Origin: Owenia fusiformis
Taxonomy: Eukaryota > Annelida > Polychaeta > Sabellida > Oweniidae
NCBI GenBank assembly: GCA_903813345.2
Contig: CAIIXF020000006.1
Span: forward strand, 186,001 to 250,000
Direction of reading: 5' to 3'
DNA length: 64,000 bases
The stretch's first letter is position 1, and every line of letters starts with the position of its first letter. A program made the position numbers and the translations under genes. The notes beneath the pieces were generated by a model. The model was not told where the DNA came from. It saw only the letters and a program-made list of their open reading frames with translations, and ran no database searches. Below, in pieces: positions 1 to 11,900 of this stretch.

Positions 1-347
1 TTCCTCTGCATGTACTCTACTGACTTCTGTATATACAGGTTTTACTGTAGTATGTAGTACACCTTCTTTCAGATTTATAGCATTTGTTTTTCAATAAATT
101 CGAGATGATTTCAAACCAACTGCTGAATACAATGATTAATTTTAGATTAATTTCAAAACTTACTTGAATAGTATATTTAAAGTTGAGAAGAACATTAGAT
201 AAGTCAGGTGCATTAATTTTTTTCATTTATATATATGGAGAGTATAGAGGTTTATAAAGTGAAATGAAGGGGGGGGGGGTGTTTTCCATGTGTAGACAGG
301 GGTGATTGAGTTCATCATTGAAATTCAACTTAATGCAAATCAATTTA

Positions 348-539
348 CAGTAAAACAGTTATAGTAAAACTTGTCAAGTGGAAGACCACTAGAAGTGGAA
401 CACCTTTGTTAGTAGAACACTTTTCAGAGTATCAAGACCAACTAACTTAATGTTAAATTAACCTCTATAAGTTGAACACCTCGCAAATGGAACACCCTTT
501 AGAGGTACGAAGTGTGTTCCATTTAGACAGGTTTTACTG
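348..539. mobile_element. Short TA-flanked MITE (CAGTAAAAC family), copy 1
   Basis: A 192-bp unit starts CAGTAAAAC and ends GTTTTACTG, with TA on both sides, as expected of a Tc1/mariner-type non-autonomous element. The interior repeats a motif of the kind AGTGGAACACCTTT in both orientations. Related copies lie at 7399-7610 and 32795-32919. No coding capacity. The left boundary is less certain because AGTAAAAC occurs twice there. Confidence 0.6.
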
Positions 540-836
540 TATTTTCAAAATTTGGGGAATGGTGGATCGGGGTTGCAATATTGATTTTTCTTAGTAGTCA
601 GCATTTATAAATCATCCCCAACTTGATGTAGGTTTCTGTTCCATGTTTATAGCATGTTATACAGTCAGAACCATGGTGCTATTATCACAATGGCTCCATT
701 GTGATGCTGAATACTAGTTAATGCATTATAGTGATACTGAATAGTAGTTAGAATTAAAGATTTGACTTATGACACATTCTGCACCCACAAACATATTAAT
801 CTGAAGCCTATGTCAAAGGGAAGTCTTCAGCATTAA

Positions 837-1142
837 CTCATTCAATACTGGGGCAAAAAGCACTAAAATACTGAAGAATTTTTGAAAATTGCCATATATG
901 GTACCTCTGAGATAATATATAAAGTATATACATGGGCATACATATGTAGTGTTATATATCATTTTAAAGCATATGATATACTCTTTCAGAATCAATAGGT
1001 TTTAAAGTCCCAATTTTATAAGTTGTCATGGTTACAAGATTCCAAAAAATACATTGGGTTTGTGCTTGGACGTGATATCGCGTCCTCCGTAGTCAACGTA
1101 TGTGCTTTATGACCTCATATCACGTCATTCGTAGCGAATGAG
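837..1142. mobile_element. TTAA-flanked MITE with CTCATTC ends
   Basis: TTAA at 833-836 and 1143-1146 flanks a 306-bp unit beginning CTCATTC and ending GAATGAG. The precise TTAA on both sides fits a piggyBac-type target duplication. The right part contains the CpG-containing words GTGATATCGCGTCC and CACGTCATTCGTAGCG. It lies in the MAN1B1 intron upstream of 1411 and has no ORF. Confidence 0.55.
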
Positions 1143-1410
1143 TTAATGCAATCCTGAATGTCAAAAAGATGAAATATTGAATCTTTTGTCTAAAACAGTT
1201 TATCTATTGTACCAAAACATACATACCATATTATTTTTGATATGGTTGCAGTCAAACATGTCAAATTGGGATTTACAAACCTGTTGAGATAAAAACCTTG
1301 CGATAATATTATATATTTATATCAAATCATTTATCTGTTTATATAAATATTATATATTTACAAATATGAAATACATTATAATATATTTACAAAATATTTT
1401 CTACTTCTAG

Positions 1411-3732
1411 GACCACTTAGTGTGTTACTTCGCAGGGACTTTAGCATTAGGAGCAGTGAATGAATGTCCCTCAGAGCATTTAAATCTTGCTAGACGTCTA
1501 ACAAAAACATGTTATGAGATGTACGCTCAAATGCCTACAAAGTTAAGTCCTGAGATAGCACATTTCAATATGATTCCTGGTGTAAAGGAGGATCTGATTA
1601 TAAAGGTATGTAGCTCTTTAAGTGTAAACATATATTTTTGACAGCTTGATAATATGTTTTTCTATCTCAGATGAAAAGCTTTTTATAGTCTCACGGAGTA
1701 TTATTCTTAAGAATTCTTTTCATCACAGTTAAAAAAATGTCATATGTTTTTGGGTGTGTTAGAATAAATCTATATTCATTTTATGAGCTAATAATTTTGA
1801 ACAGTTTTCTATGATGTTTAAAGGGGCAATAAGGACTGTAGAGAAAATAGGAAAGTTTTTTCATTTTTTCTGAGCTATCAAGGCAACATTTGGTTTAACA
1901 TCTTCTTTGACATACCTATTTTCTTAAAATGTATGGATAAATTATCAATTTTAGCATTAAGTAGTGTAAATTCAGTTCAAAGCTTCAAAAAGGGGACTTC
2001 CACTTTTATATTTTTAAGATCCATCATGTTTCAAGAGGAATATCAGCTAAAATAATGTTTATCTAGGGCGTTTCTTTGAAGATAATAAAAATAGATGTTA
2101 GTCTTGATGAAATATTCAAACTTAAATATATTTTGACACTGGTCCATGATCGTTGAATGATTCCTCTGCACTAATTATTGCACCTGCCTTGTTTATTCCA
2201 TAGGCTAAAGAATTGAGATAGAATTGAGAAATAGCGCTATATTGTGCTATCTATGTTTATCTGTATAGCATACTTCTCTTTAGAGATAAATGGATTCAAC
2301 GCTGATGCCATCTTTATATTGGTCAAAACCCTACGGTTTATTTGTATGGAAAGTTGGGAGAAGCAATATATTCAAAACAAACGTACCACATGTTAATGGC
2401 AACCATTAATGAATTGATCTTAATCTTCATTATTCATTAATTACATCATAAATTAATAATACAACTGTATAATGAACCCAATACAATATATATGGGGAGT
2501 GTAGTTATGTTAAAAACTCACATTAAGAAAATACCTAAAAGATTAAAAAATATAAAAGGAACTGATCTTTGGTACACAAGGGTGGGGACATCTATATTCA
2601 GGACATTTTTGGTACATTCTGACACCATTTGGTATAAGTGATTTATAATGATCTCAGTTTTCTCAGAACACAGCACAGGGACTTTGTGTGCAGACATTTT
2701 CACTTCACTTATAATGGCGACAAGCTTATATTAATATTTGCATTGTTAAAAAGTTCAGATAAAGTTGAACAATCTAATGATAAGGGCATATTGTGCTTGA
2801 TATGGAGAAATTAATTATTTTTCATCCTGAATCAGATCCTTTTACAGTAAGCTCTGAACAGGAGAAATAGACATATAGTTTTGATGCTAAGATCTAAATG
2901 ATCCCAAAAGTAGCTGCCATAGCCTCTAATTGGAGTTTCATTATGAAATGAATGATAGGTACTTATGAAAGCATAAAATTCAGGTAATACCTGGATTTTT
3001 ATCTATCATATCCTCAGTGTTCTGATTGGCTAGGCCTAGTTGAAAAGATCTTCTCTATATCTCAGAGTGTAGATGAAGCTGTCTTTCTATATGAATATGA
3101 TCCTCACATATTTAATTTCTATAAAAATGATTGATTTAAGGAAATATCTCTGAAAATGTCAAATCAATCTGTCAAGTGGTTTGTTTGAAAATGCGCCGAT
3201 GGTCAAGTACAATGCTCCTGCCAACCTAGTTGATGACAATATACATAGTACTTTTATTCAAAGTTTCAGCTAAGGGGGAGGGAATAGTGTTTAAACAAAA
3301 AATTATTTGTTTTTCTCAACTGCTGATACATGGAAACCATCCTTTGAGATATTTCTTTTGTTTAAAGAAGCTAACCCAGTGTAATCTTTCTTCTTCCAGG
3401 GAGCAGACAGTCACAATCTACAAAGACCAGAGACGGTTGAGTCATTATTTTATATGTACAGACTTACAGGGGAGCAGCAATACAGAGAGTGGGGCTGGAA
3501 AATATTTGAAGCTTTCGAAAAACATACCAAAGTACCAGGAGGTGGTTATACCTCTATACATAATGTTAAAGATGCTCAAAATCCTCGCCCTAGAGACAAA
3601 ATGGAAAGCTTTTGGCTAGGAGAAACATTAAAATATTTTTATTTGTTATTTAGCGATGATGAATCTTTATTACCTTTAGATAAATATGTGTTTAATACTG
3701 AGGCCCATCCTCTACCTATTTATACTTCATAG
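1411..3732 (+). CDS. MAN1B1: ER mannosyl-oligosaccharide 1,2-alpha-mannosidase, 3' two coding exons
   Basis: Glycoside hydrolase family 47, the ER enzyme that trims one mannose from N-glycans and helps mark misfolded glycoproteins for degradation. Seen: exon 1411-1605 (65 codons, from [16 protein letters not shown]) and exon 3400-3732 (111 codons, stop TAG), joined in phase 0 by a GT-AG intron. The second exon contains [10 protein letters not shown], whose second Glu is the family's catalytic base, [18 protein letters not shown], and the terminal FNTEAHPLP, whose Thr binds the catalytic calcium. The PRDKMESF and [13 protein letters not shown] strings fit MAN1B1 better than the Golgi MAN1A enzymes. 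Upstream exons, including the membrane anchor, lie left of the window. The protein ends PIYTS, normal for the family. The neighbouring PPT2 gene is convergent. I am sure of the family and fairly sure of the subfamily. Confidence 0.93.
1606..3399 (+). other. Last intron of MAN1B1
   Basis: A 1.8-kb GT-AG intron (donor GTATGT, acceptor after TTCTTCC). I see no repeat boundaries, RNA gene or exon in it. Confidence 0.8.
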
Positions 3733-6442
3733 CAACAGAAAAAACAGTTAAGAGTTTAAAAAGCTTGATATTCCAGTTAAAAGATGACATAGCCTATGTA
3801 TGTGTGTTTAAATGTTTTGCTTCAAACACACTTTTTACATCAAGTTTACTCATCATTATTCTCCCATAACCACCAATAATGTAATACTTTATAACAGTAG
3901 CTAGTCTAGCTACAAACCCCTGTGAACCCCTCCCCCCTCTACTTGACCTCACTCCTCAAACTTGTTGGGATGCATATTTGGGGGTTTAAAAGGGCTTCTA
4001 GCAAGACTAAACTGAAACCTGAAGGTAAACTTTTTGTCATATTAAAGTCTTTTTTATGAATGTTTTTTGGGAGAGCTTAGTATACTGTAAGAAGTAGTTT
4101 TGTTTAATAAAACATGTGCAACTGTAGAACCGTAAATTGAGCTCACTCAGGGTATATTAGTATTGTGTATATAAAAGTGAGACAAGCTAGTAGAGTATGT
4201 GTTAAATGAGACATATTTGAGAATGCGTCAAACAGTCTCCTTGGAATATGTGTCTAATGAGACATGTTGAAGTATGTTAGAGACACAAAAGATGAGACAC
4301 ATCAAAGTATTTCTGCACTGAGATATATTGATATCTGTCTCATGATAATTGTAAGACAGACACATCGATGGTGAAACTGAGTGTCCAGTAATATTTATGC
4401 AAAAAATATGTGCCATGGGAAATAAATAAATATTTGAGAGAGTTCATTCTCTTCCAGAGTTAGTAGAGGCTGTTAAACCCTCAATGCTGAAGAATTGAAA
4501 TTTGAAGGAAGTATTTGTGGCAATTGAATCACCTGAACTTCCCTTTTTACATTTTGCTTAACTTAAAGTTAAACAAATAGTTTATGTATTTCATTTTGTA
4601 TGTGCCTTGAATTATTTTATCATGTGAAACGTTGACAGCTGGATTTTCACCACAAATAAATATTATTACTATTATACAACAAGTTATTTTCTGATAGAGC
4701 ATTAAGCATAAACGTTGTACTAGAAATTTATTGAGCAGGCCTCGTGAATTGTTGATTTGTGTTCAGATAGCATTATCTTTGAGTGCAATTTGTAAATAGT
4801 CACTGTAATATAATATTCAAGGGGCATTCAAGAAATATACTGAAAGTAGGTTTTATAGATGGCACATGTATGCGCCTGAACCACACATAGACTTGAGTAT
4901 TCATTAGGCCTTACTTTGTTTTGAGTTCTATCATGGAATTCAAAGTTGGTGCATGCTACATTGCCAAAGTTGAACCTTGGATTTAACATGATCACCATCA
5001 TTTTGTGTTATGGAAAATAAAGTTTTTTGAATATATGTATTTGAATGTATCAATATGAATAAGGCACAACTTTCACATTTGGAAGTTGCCTTAAATGTGT
5101 GAACTAGATACAATTTTACTTAATCAGTAACAGCACCATGGTATGCATGGTATGGTATGTACCATGGTATGTCTAAAACTAGTGATATTGACAGACCCTT
5201 AAGCTGGCTAGATATGGAATATGTCCAAGTATTGGTTGTGTAAGTTACATATCATGAAACTATTTTAGGGTTATTTTTTATGAGAATTACTTTTACTTTT
5301 GGCCATCTAAGTTCTTTTATCAAACAGTCTGTGGTTCTTTATGAGATCAGACTATTGTTGCATGTAGTCTAAAAAGCATTGTACAATCCATTATAGGAGT
5401 TCCAATATGTTAATCAAGAGTTTAGAGGTATATGTATCTTGTAAATGTTGCTAAGCCTGTCAAAAGTAGAACCATGAGCTTGTGATTTCGAGAGTGTTTA
5501 TTCATTTTTCTGTTTCTGCATTCCAACTGCGTGTATCATGTTATAATATTAAAATGTAAGCTTGAGGATATAAAGTGTAAACCTATCATTTGAAACAACT
5601 CTTAAATTGATTATAGAAATTTAAAGTTGAATATTTATTGATGGCTGTACAGGTGTTAGAGCTTTACAAGTTTGATCTATGGTTTGTCAAATATGTTTTC
5701 TGTAATTTTAATTTAAAATACCAGATTGTTTACTGTGATCTATAATAATCTTTATAACATACCACCTATGACTGTATGATGATGTATAGTGTAAACTGTT
5801 CACAAGACAGCGGGCCAATATAACTTTTGAAACTTTTTCATTGACGGTGTTCAGCAATTGGTGTATGGTGTTTGGAGGTCAGTGTCTGTAACAAATGGTA
5901 AGTGGTGACATTTTGCATGTTAATGCCTTGTAATTAATTTATAGAGAAAATGTTGAAAGGTTAAAAAACAATATATGTTGAAATACTAACCAAATACCAT
6001 GAATTATAATGATAAACATGAAATGAAAGCGTTTGTATTAGTATTCATTGAACATCATCCACAATTATAGAAGACTTGAGAATTTTCAGGAAATTATAAT
6101 TGATTTCTAATAAATGTTGAAAGAAGAATAAGATGGGTAATTTTGTCCATCCACTATTTTTGGTGTTCTAGCCCAGCTTTGAACCGTTATAGTGAAATGA
6201 AGTTATTAATATGGAAGTAAACATGTATCATGTATCAAGAAAACGTGTATCATGAGAGAGTTAATTATGAAATGTATAATATATTATATGAGAAATGAAA
6301 ATAATATAAAATAACAATAAAATATTATAGGATACCATTAATTTTATTACTGTTCTGACATATCCCCATATGACATGAAGAGTCGAGTTTAACGTTTATA
6401 AATAGCCATATTTATTCCATTAGGGTACAATATCCAATAGTT
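3733..6442. other. 3' UTR and spacer between MAN1B1 and PPT2
   Basis: AT-rich, non-coding in all frames, presumably the MAN1B1 3' UTR followed by spacer. Apart from possible poly(A) signals and a short CATGGTATG repeat near 5137-5172 I see nothing specific. Confidence 0.6.
4106..4111 (+). terminator. Candidate poly(A) signal of MAN1B1
   Basis: AATAAA lies about 370 bp after the stop. Another AATAAA is at 5016-5021, and further A/T-rich matches occur near 4421 and 4653, so the real cleavage site cannot be chosen from sequence alone. Confidence 0.35.
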
Positions 6443-7203
6443 TATAGATAAGGGTTATGTACTGGGAGGTTTTGGATATGGGGTTTATCCAGAGGGAGAT
6501 ATGCATATCTACCTGAGGGACCGAAGGTAGATTTATAGGATATCCTATGATTTTGAGGAATATCATTTTTATCTACGAGGTGATATTGATATCTGCCCGA
6601 GAGAGCAAAGCGAACGAGTGCATACATCAATATCACCGAGTAGATTAAAATGATATTCTGAAAAAATCATAGGAAGTTCTTATTATCCTACACTTACAAG
6701 GAGTGTACTAAATGTATAATATCATTGCAAAATGAATTTCATGCAAAATAGAGTCAATTTGGTGGGAAATCAACAAGCGGAGTATATCGTCACAATATCC
6801 TCCGCATATTGGGTTTTCCGGAGTATATCGTCACAATATCCTCCGCCCGGAGTATATCGTTACGATATCCTCTGGATAAATGCCAATAAATATCAAATTT
6901 ATTTTTTATTGTTATTATACGTTTAGTACACTAAGTGTAGGATAAGTGCATATCTCATGAGGGATGAACCCCATATCCAAACCGACCGTACATAACTGCT
7001 TTATCCTATACCAAGTAGAGTTCTCAGTGAAATTACCGAAAGCGGGAAGATATGCACCGAAGCGGGAAAATATGCACCGAAGTGAGAAGATATGCACCGA
7101 AGCGGGAGATATGGAGGTTCTGGATATGGAAACCTCAAAATCAGGATACGGGATATATCTTACCAGCTTATCTCCCTAAAACTCTACTTGGCATAGGATA
7201 AGG
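6443..7203. repeat. Nested palindromes and short tandem repeats
   Basis: Sequence around 6443-6505 (GGATATGGGGTTTATCC) is repeated inverted at about 6950-7009. CCTACACTTA...GTGTACTAAA at 6689-6713 is inverted at 6922-6945. CTATACCAAGTAGAGTT near 7007-7021 is inverted near 7181-7200. Between them, three copies of a near-palindrome beginning GGAGTATATCGT lie at about 6779-6870, and four copies of a 20-bp unit containing ATATGCACCGAAG lie at 7040-7110. This is a fold-back structure with no coding sequence, probably one or more nested non-autonomous transposons. Confidence 0.7.
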
Positions 7204-7398
7204 GGTTTTATTCTATTGAAGGTTTTTGGTTATTCACTGAAAAGTAAATTCTCCATGTTGATCATTACTCCTCGTGAATAACTGAAAATTAACTGAATAA
7301 CGTGAACACCAATATATTGAATAGAATATCCTAAAAATCATATCACATTCCCTCTAAATTTGTTAAAAAAAATTACATTTACTTTAAAATAAAGTATA

Positions 7399-7610
7399 CA
7401 GTATAACCTGTTTTAGTGGAACACCTTTGGTACTAGAACCTCTCGTGTTTGACTTGTTATGTGTTTCACTTATAGAGGTTCAATTAACTTTAAGTCGGTT
7501 GATCTTGGGACTCTGAAGTACTCTACTTACAAAGGTGTTCCACTTATAGAGGTGTTTCACTTATAGAGGTGTTCCACTTATAGAGGTGTTTCACTTCAAA
7601 GGTTTCACTG
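7399..7610. mobile_element. Short TA-flanked MITE (CAGTAAAAC family), copy 2
   Basis: TA at 7397-7398 and 7611-7612 flanks a 212-bp unit starting CAGTATAACCTG and ending CAAAGGTTTCACTG. Internally TTCCACTTATAGAGGTGT is tandemly repeated. Same family as 348-539 and 32795-32919. Confidence 0.65.
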
Positions 7611-7612
7611 TA

Positions 7613-8774
7613 TTATTAATTTATTTACCCTGTTGTTGCTACTTGTGAAATGATGCAACATCAAATCGTGGACTTTTGGTCTTATCAAACAGGGCTCTTG
7701 TAAAAATATGGTCTGAATACATACACATACATACATTATAACTTTTATTGACATATTGTATCATTACATGATAACATTAGTCATAACTACATAAAAAATA
7801 AATGTTCTTAGAAAAGGTAATGCACCAGAAAAACTTTTAAATAAAGTATATCTACATAAGCATCTCCATTGAACACAATTTCTGAGACAAACAGCTATCA
7901 ACAGTGACCACTTGACTAGTATTGTTGACTATTCTATAAATGGGTTGCACACTGAATAAATAGAGTAGTCATCAACAATGCTTCATAGACACATGCCGTG
8001 ATGATGTGTGCTTCAAATATGGAATAAGTGCCACCTATACATTACACCCAGAAACATTAACTAAAAATCAAACTTCAATAAATTACATTTACATCTTACT
8101 GCTGTATAAGTTATTTAATAAAAAATTACAACTACTATACATTCAATGGATGCTAAACAGACAACATGATATCTTGAGTTTGCCCCATGTTATCCAGCGA
8201 CGTAGCCAGGAAGAAAAAAGCAATCAGGTGAAAAATATTTCCAAACCTTGCCTCGCTTGCCTGGCAATAGAAAAACACGATGATAACCCTTACATAATGA
8301 GATTGTTCACAATTGAATCAAAAATTGATGATTTTAGATTAAAAATCAATAAAAGTTATACAATTAATTTACATCCTGTCCTCGCTAGAGGAATATTTCT
8401 CAAAATCATCCTGGCTATGCTAGAGGTATCATAGCAAAGGCAGGGGGCTATGAGTATTGGTGAACTTGGTAACATGATCAACTCAATGTGGAGCCCAAAA
8501 CACTCAAGATATGATGGGGTCTTTTACCTATGAACTTGATAATAGAGAGGTTTTCGCAAAACATTTTCAACTCAACAAATCTTAAATCTGTAATGCATTC
8601 ACCAGATTTATGTGTAGTTGTTCAATTAAAACAAGATGTGGTTGCGGATATGTTTAACTATAACCCTTTGTGCGAATTTTCTCTATTTATGCAAATATTC
8701 TACATATTCATCATACATGTACATTTGAATTACAATTGAAATCCCTGAGCATGTTATATTGGTTACATTCATTC
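7613..8774. other. Spacer downstream of PPT2
   Basis: AT-rich sequence with no recognisable gene. An open frame at 8006-8434 has no recognisable domain and lies where the PPT2 transcript should end, so it is not called. Confidence 0.55.
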
Positions 8775-8780
8775 TTTATT
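8775..8780 (-). terminator. Poly(A) signal of PPT2
   Basis: AATAAA on the minus strand, about 150 bases after the PPT2 stop codon, is the first such hexamer downstream and well placed. Confidence 0.55.
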
Positions 8781-8929
8781 GCTTATTGGTGTTTTACTAG
8801 TAGCGTTTTGGTTTCATTCATCACAGTATAATTGCCATTTTGCCCATATGAGCACTGTTGCATTTCATAACAGAGCCATCTATTGCCTCCAGTGAACCAT
8901 CAATTCTGAATGCACTTTTGAGGAATGTT

Positions 8930-11900
8930 TTATGTGAGCCATTGTTTTATGCAACAATCAAAGACAGTGCTATTGTCATGCCAAGTGATGTGCTTCACTC
9001 CTGGTATACTGTATGTGTGGAGACTGCCTCGTTTGTCTAATGTTTGGAGACCAAAGGAATCTGTATGATACCACTGGAAAAGGATTAAGCATTTACTGAT
9101 GAAACGCTCATAGAAGTTATTGTTTCTTTTACTGAAAACCTTGGTAAGACAAGCTTTAAGGTGAAATTAACTAACATTGTACAAGGCAAATGGACATTTT
9201 GGAAAAAATTCTAAAAAAATCGAGAAAATTTTAAAACAAAAAGTTTTATGATGAAACATTTCTAAAAGAAATTGATGTTGAATATATCTAACCTTTGTGT
9301 ATTTTGTATTTATAACAGTGTGTTCATCGTGGTCTTGGAAAAATCCAAATTGACTGAAAAATAAGGCATAACAGCATTCATAATAGCAGAGCAGCAAAAA
9401 TTCTAGACTATTCTATCATTTAGTCATCATTCAATCTTTGAACCCTATAGTGTCTTATATTAGTTTTCATGGTTGTTCAACAAGAAGTGAAAAAGTTGTC
9501 TTAGTTTAAGGACACGCCAAGCATAGTTTGTCAGAGATCATCCTGATACTTAGTACTTACCTAGATTGCCAGGGTGTAATAACCCCATCATCTGGACCAC
9601 CAATAAGCACCAGATTTTTAATCATCAAAAAATTATTTTTGTATTCTGCAAGAATAAAATTACCAAGTTTCAAATACAAAATATCAATGCTCTATATGTG
9701 TCCCAGATATTAGAAAGAGGGCTCTGCTTCACATGCTGACCCATTTGGTGCCCCAAAAAGATATCCAACTTGTAAGTCAATTTTCAATGCAGTGGAATGT
9801 TCATATTTATTCATTGCTAATTCAGAATTTACAAAGACATTATAAAAGAAATAGTTATATTTTTCCAAGCCAAAATTGCCAAAATGAACCAACAGAAAAA
9901 GATGGGATTGAGAAATACAATAGGCTATAAGAAGTAATGATTAGTATATGTATTTTACTATTTTAAACAGGATCATTAAGCTTGGACCAGGAAAGAAAGA
10001 CCAATCCCAGTGCTCTGTTGTGACCAATGAGAAGAGCAGTCAACCACAGTATGTGTGTACATGTGACCATACTGGATACATGAGACTCTAAAATAAAACA
10101 TTCCAAGAGTTCTCTGCTGAGACTGGATTCACAGATGATTACACAAACCATCTTCACCCTACATGAACTGGATTACTCATACTTCAGTACTTTGATAAGA
10201 CCTTTGTGACATAAGTATTGCCATTTTGGATAAATCAAACTTTGTGGTTTTTACATGTTATCATTTATAATTTGTACTCAATACTGTACATATAATATAT
10301 GTATATCTTTTAATAAAAAACACTAACAAATACTTGTATTTTGAATTAATAATCTGTACACATACCTTGACTTTTTGGATGAGCGGTATCATTATTTAAG
10401 ATTGCAAGAAAGTTTGAGAACTTCTTAAACAGGGGTTGGTGGTATGGATCTAAAAATAAATTTATAATTTCTATAGTACACCATAAAAAGGAAATACTAG
10501 GCGAATAATGCTGGAATTAAATATTCTTTTTATGAAACATCTTTGAATTGATTCCCAGGTAGCTATAGAGGTCAGATTACCAACCAAATGAAATTGCCCG
10601 TTTACCAAGCCCTCTAACTACAAAGTTTAGTTAACTTCCTGGTTCGGCATTCTGTGTTTTATGACCTTAAAGGTGGTTAGGATTTAATGAGTACATGTTA
10701 ACTACAAAAATAACTAGACAACAGCAACGTCAAAGCATAGCAAATCCCATCAAATAGCCATGGCTGGCATTTTTACAAACAAAGTACAGGGTGGTCAGAA
10801 AAATGGAAACCCTAATACCATTTTCCTCATATCTTTGTCATTTAAAAAAACAACTCCCTGATATTTTACACTTTTGTACATCATTCAATTTGCTACTAGC
10901 CTACTTTATTTCATGACCATCAGATTGATAGTCACAATGTTACAGTACTTTAAAGAACATGCCCAGTGGCCACTATTGCTTTGTGGGGAAACCTGTACTC
11001 ATCGTCTAAAATGTCCCTACCTATGGGGATATGGCAGAGATAGAGTATATGAGAATGACCTCAGGACAATTGCAAACCTCAAAAGTGAGATCATTTGTGT
11101 CATTCAGGCCATACCTGCTGAGGAATGCATTCGGGTCATTGACAACTGTGCTGTTTTGCCTACAACGCGATAATGGCCAAATCTGAAGCATGTTATTCAA
11201 AGTGCTGTAAAATTGTGACTATCAGTCTGTTGGTCATGAAATACTGTAGGGTGGTAGGAAATTGATTGATGTACAAATGTGTGAAATATCAGGGAGTAAT
11301 TTAATAAAGTGACAAAGATATAAGGAAAATGCAGGGTTTCCATTTTTTGACCACCCTGTATATAGCAAAAATGGCAGCCATTTTCTAAAATGGTCACCTT
11401 CTACCAAAAGTGTCACTAGACAGTGTGCCATGCTTATAGTATTCACATACCAAATATGAACAAAATCGCTCCACTACTTTTCGAGTTATAGTAAAATACA
11501 CTGTACGTTAAAATGGCCCATTTTTCAAAATGGCCGCCTTCTATCAAAAGTGTCATTCGACAGTGTGCCATGCTTATAGTAATCACATACCAAATATGAA
11601 CTAAATCACTCCACCACTTTTCCAGTTACAGCAAAAATCGTAAAATAACGAGTAAAGGCCACAATTTTTCAAGATGGCTGCCATGTGCTTATTATCTTAT
11701 CTATATCTACATTTCTAGCTTATTAATGTCCTATATAATTTTTTTTACATCTAAAACATATTGCTACTACTGTTTTACATATTGCACCTAAATTACTGTA
11801 AATCGTCAATAAAATGGCTGCCATTTTGAAATGAGTTGCAATTTTGAAAATCAGCTTTTGAGCAGAACTTCTACTCCCATAGGGTATATGTGTACGAAAT

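Larger units (their letters stand above)
1..1410 (+). other. Intron of MAN1B1 (left part outside window)
   Basis: No coding exon was found before the acceptor at 1409-1410. The stretch holds a G-run near 270-279, the two small transposon copies listed at 348-539 and 837-1142, and otherwise AT-rich sequence. Confidence 0.7.

Noticed and set aside
3230-3619. 129-codon frame overlapping the last MAN1B1 exon
   Set aside because: It runs through the exon in the wrong frame; the GH47 motifs are in the other frame.
8006-8434. 142-codon open frame downstream of PPT2
   Set aside because: No domain, composition typical of AT-rich spacer, no splice context; long frames like this occur by chance here.
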